Origin: Colletes latitarsis
Lineage: Eukaryota > Arthropoda > Insecta > Hymenoptera > Colletidae
Reading direction: 5' to 3'
NCBI RefSeq assembly: GCF_051014445.1
Contig: NW_027488365.1
Coordinates: 9,238,001 to 9,302,000 of the forward strand
DNA length: 64,000 nucleotides
Shown: positions 62,997-64,000 of the stretch, piece after piece
Numbering within the stretch: the stretch's first letter is position 1
Layout: the number at the start of each line of letters is the position of its first letter
Translations under genes and position numbers: made by a program
The notes under the pieces: model-generated
What the model saw: only the letters and a program-made list of their open reading frames with translations
Told to the model about the DNA's origin: nothing
Database searches by the model: none

Positions 62997-64000
62997 GGAT
63001 TTGCCCTCATCAGGCTCATACTTTCGCATATTTCTCATACTTCATGGCTGGATCCTGGACTATTACTGGTTTGGATCACGTAGTAATGTGGTACCACACT
63101 GAAACAGTCAATTAAACCTGGTTTCGATCAATATTTTAGAGAATAATTCATGTTAGGTCTGGGTTAGGTCTGGGATTTGCTCTCATCAGGCTCATTCTTT
63201 CGCATATTTCTCATACTTGATGGTTAGATCCTGGGCTTTTTCTGGATTGCATCACGTAGTAATGAAGTACAGCACTGAAACAGTCAATTAAACCTGGTTT
63301 CGATAAATATTTTAGAGAACAATTCATGTTAGGTCTAGGTTAGGCCTGGGATTTGCCCTCATCAGGGTCATACTTTCGCAGTTCTAACATACATGTTGAC
63401 CTGATCGAGGGTTTTTTCTGCTTTGGATCACGTAGTAAAGTGGTACCACACTGAAACAGTCCACTAAACCTGGTTTGGATCAATATTTTAGAGGATAATG
63501 CATGTTAGGTCTAGGTTAGCCCTGAGATTTTCACACATCAGACACATTCTTTCGCATTCTTCACATACCTGTTGAACGGATCCTGGGTTTTTTCTGGTTT
63601 GGATCACGTAGTAATGTGGGACCACACTGAAGCAATCAATTAAACCTGGTCTTGATAAATATTTTAGAGGATAACGCATGTTAGGTCTGGGTTAGGTCTA
63701 GGATTTGCTCTCGTCAGGCTCATACTTTCGCATATTTCTCACACTTGTTGAACAGATCCTGGGTTTTTTCTGGATTGGATCACGTAGTAATGTGGTACCA
63801 CACTGAAACAGTCAATTAAACCTGGTTTCCATCAATATTTTAGAGGACAATGCAAGTTAGGTCTGGGATAGGTCTGGGATTTGCCCACATCAGGGTCATA
63901 CGTTCGCATTTTTCACATACTTGTTGAACAGATCCTGGGTTTTTTCTGGTATGGATCACGCAGTAATGCGGTACCACACTGAAACATTCAGTTAAACCTG

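Larger units (their letters stand above)
41539..64000. repeat. 176-bp satellite array, right block
   Basis: This is the same satellite, in the same orientation, continuing to the window edge. It is more heterogeneous than the left block. The regular 704-bp unit is not evident, and monomer types are shuffled. The divergent CAGTTTTAACATACATG / GATCGAGGG type recurs (near 44385, 45970, 47375, 49840, 54235, 55640, 59870 and 63395). The AGAGAATAATTCATG type is also common. One monomer near 51138 is 11 bp short, having lost AGTCAATTAAA after GAAAC. Several dispersed duplications of 0.5-1.1 kb are present. Open frames of 60-96 codons occur on both strands but follow the monomer, so I call no gene. 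Confidence 0.97.

Overview
The window is eukaryotic heterochromatin-like DNA. About 57 kb of its 64 kb is one tandem satellite with a monomer of about 176 bp. It is interrupted by two copies of one GC-rich non-LTR (LINE-type) retrotransposon family. I see no host protein-coding gene, no rRNA or tRNA gene, no CRISPR array and no prokaryotic gene organisation. The retrotransposon is of the R1 clade (relatives R1, TRAS, SART, Waldo), a group found mainly in arthropods. The satellite monomer carries TTAGG motifs, the insect telomere unit, but not in tandem. An insect is therefore the best guess for the source, possibly hymenopteran from the look of the proteins. That assignment is inference and cannot be settled from the sequence alone.

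Layout: 1-31953 is satellite. 31954-32517 is a 5'-truncated, plus-strand copy of the retrotransposon holding only the 3' UTR and a 29-base A tract. 32518-35560 is satellite. 35561-41538 is a full-length, apparently intact copy on the minus strand: 5' UTR, ORF1, ORF2, 3' UTR and poly(A), the last seen as a T run on the plus strand. 41539-64000 is satellite to the window end. Both insertions have clear target-site duplications of 14-16 bp, and removing them restores the satellite phase.

The satellite is organised at several scales. Basic monomers of 176 bp fall into several sequence types. These often alternate as 352-bp dimers, and in parts of the left array they form a regular four-monomer higher-order repeat of 704 bp. 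Above this are segmental duplications of 0.5-3.4 kb whose offsets are close to whole multiples of 176 bp, with nested and switching boundaries. This is the pattern expected from unequal exchange or replication slippage in a centromeric or pericentromeric array. The right array is more heterogeneous than the left.

In the full-length element, ORF1 (636 aa) is a Gag-like nucleic-acid-binding protein with three C-terminal zinc knuckles. ORF2 (1060 aa) has an apurinic-type endonuclease, a reverse transcriptase and a C-terminal CCHC finger. The ORF1 stop and ORF2 start overlap as TAATG, which suggests coupled termination-reinitiation as described for SART1. The 3' UTR is unusually rich in long perfect stem-loops and is the only part kept in the truncated copy, so it probably carries the signal the reverse transcriptase recognises. 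A sister satellite segment near 43.5-44.1 kb is effectively the empty version of the full-length insertion site, so the insertion came after that part of the array was amplified.
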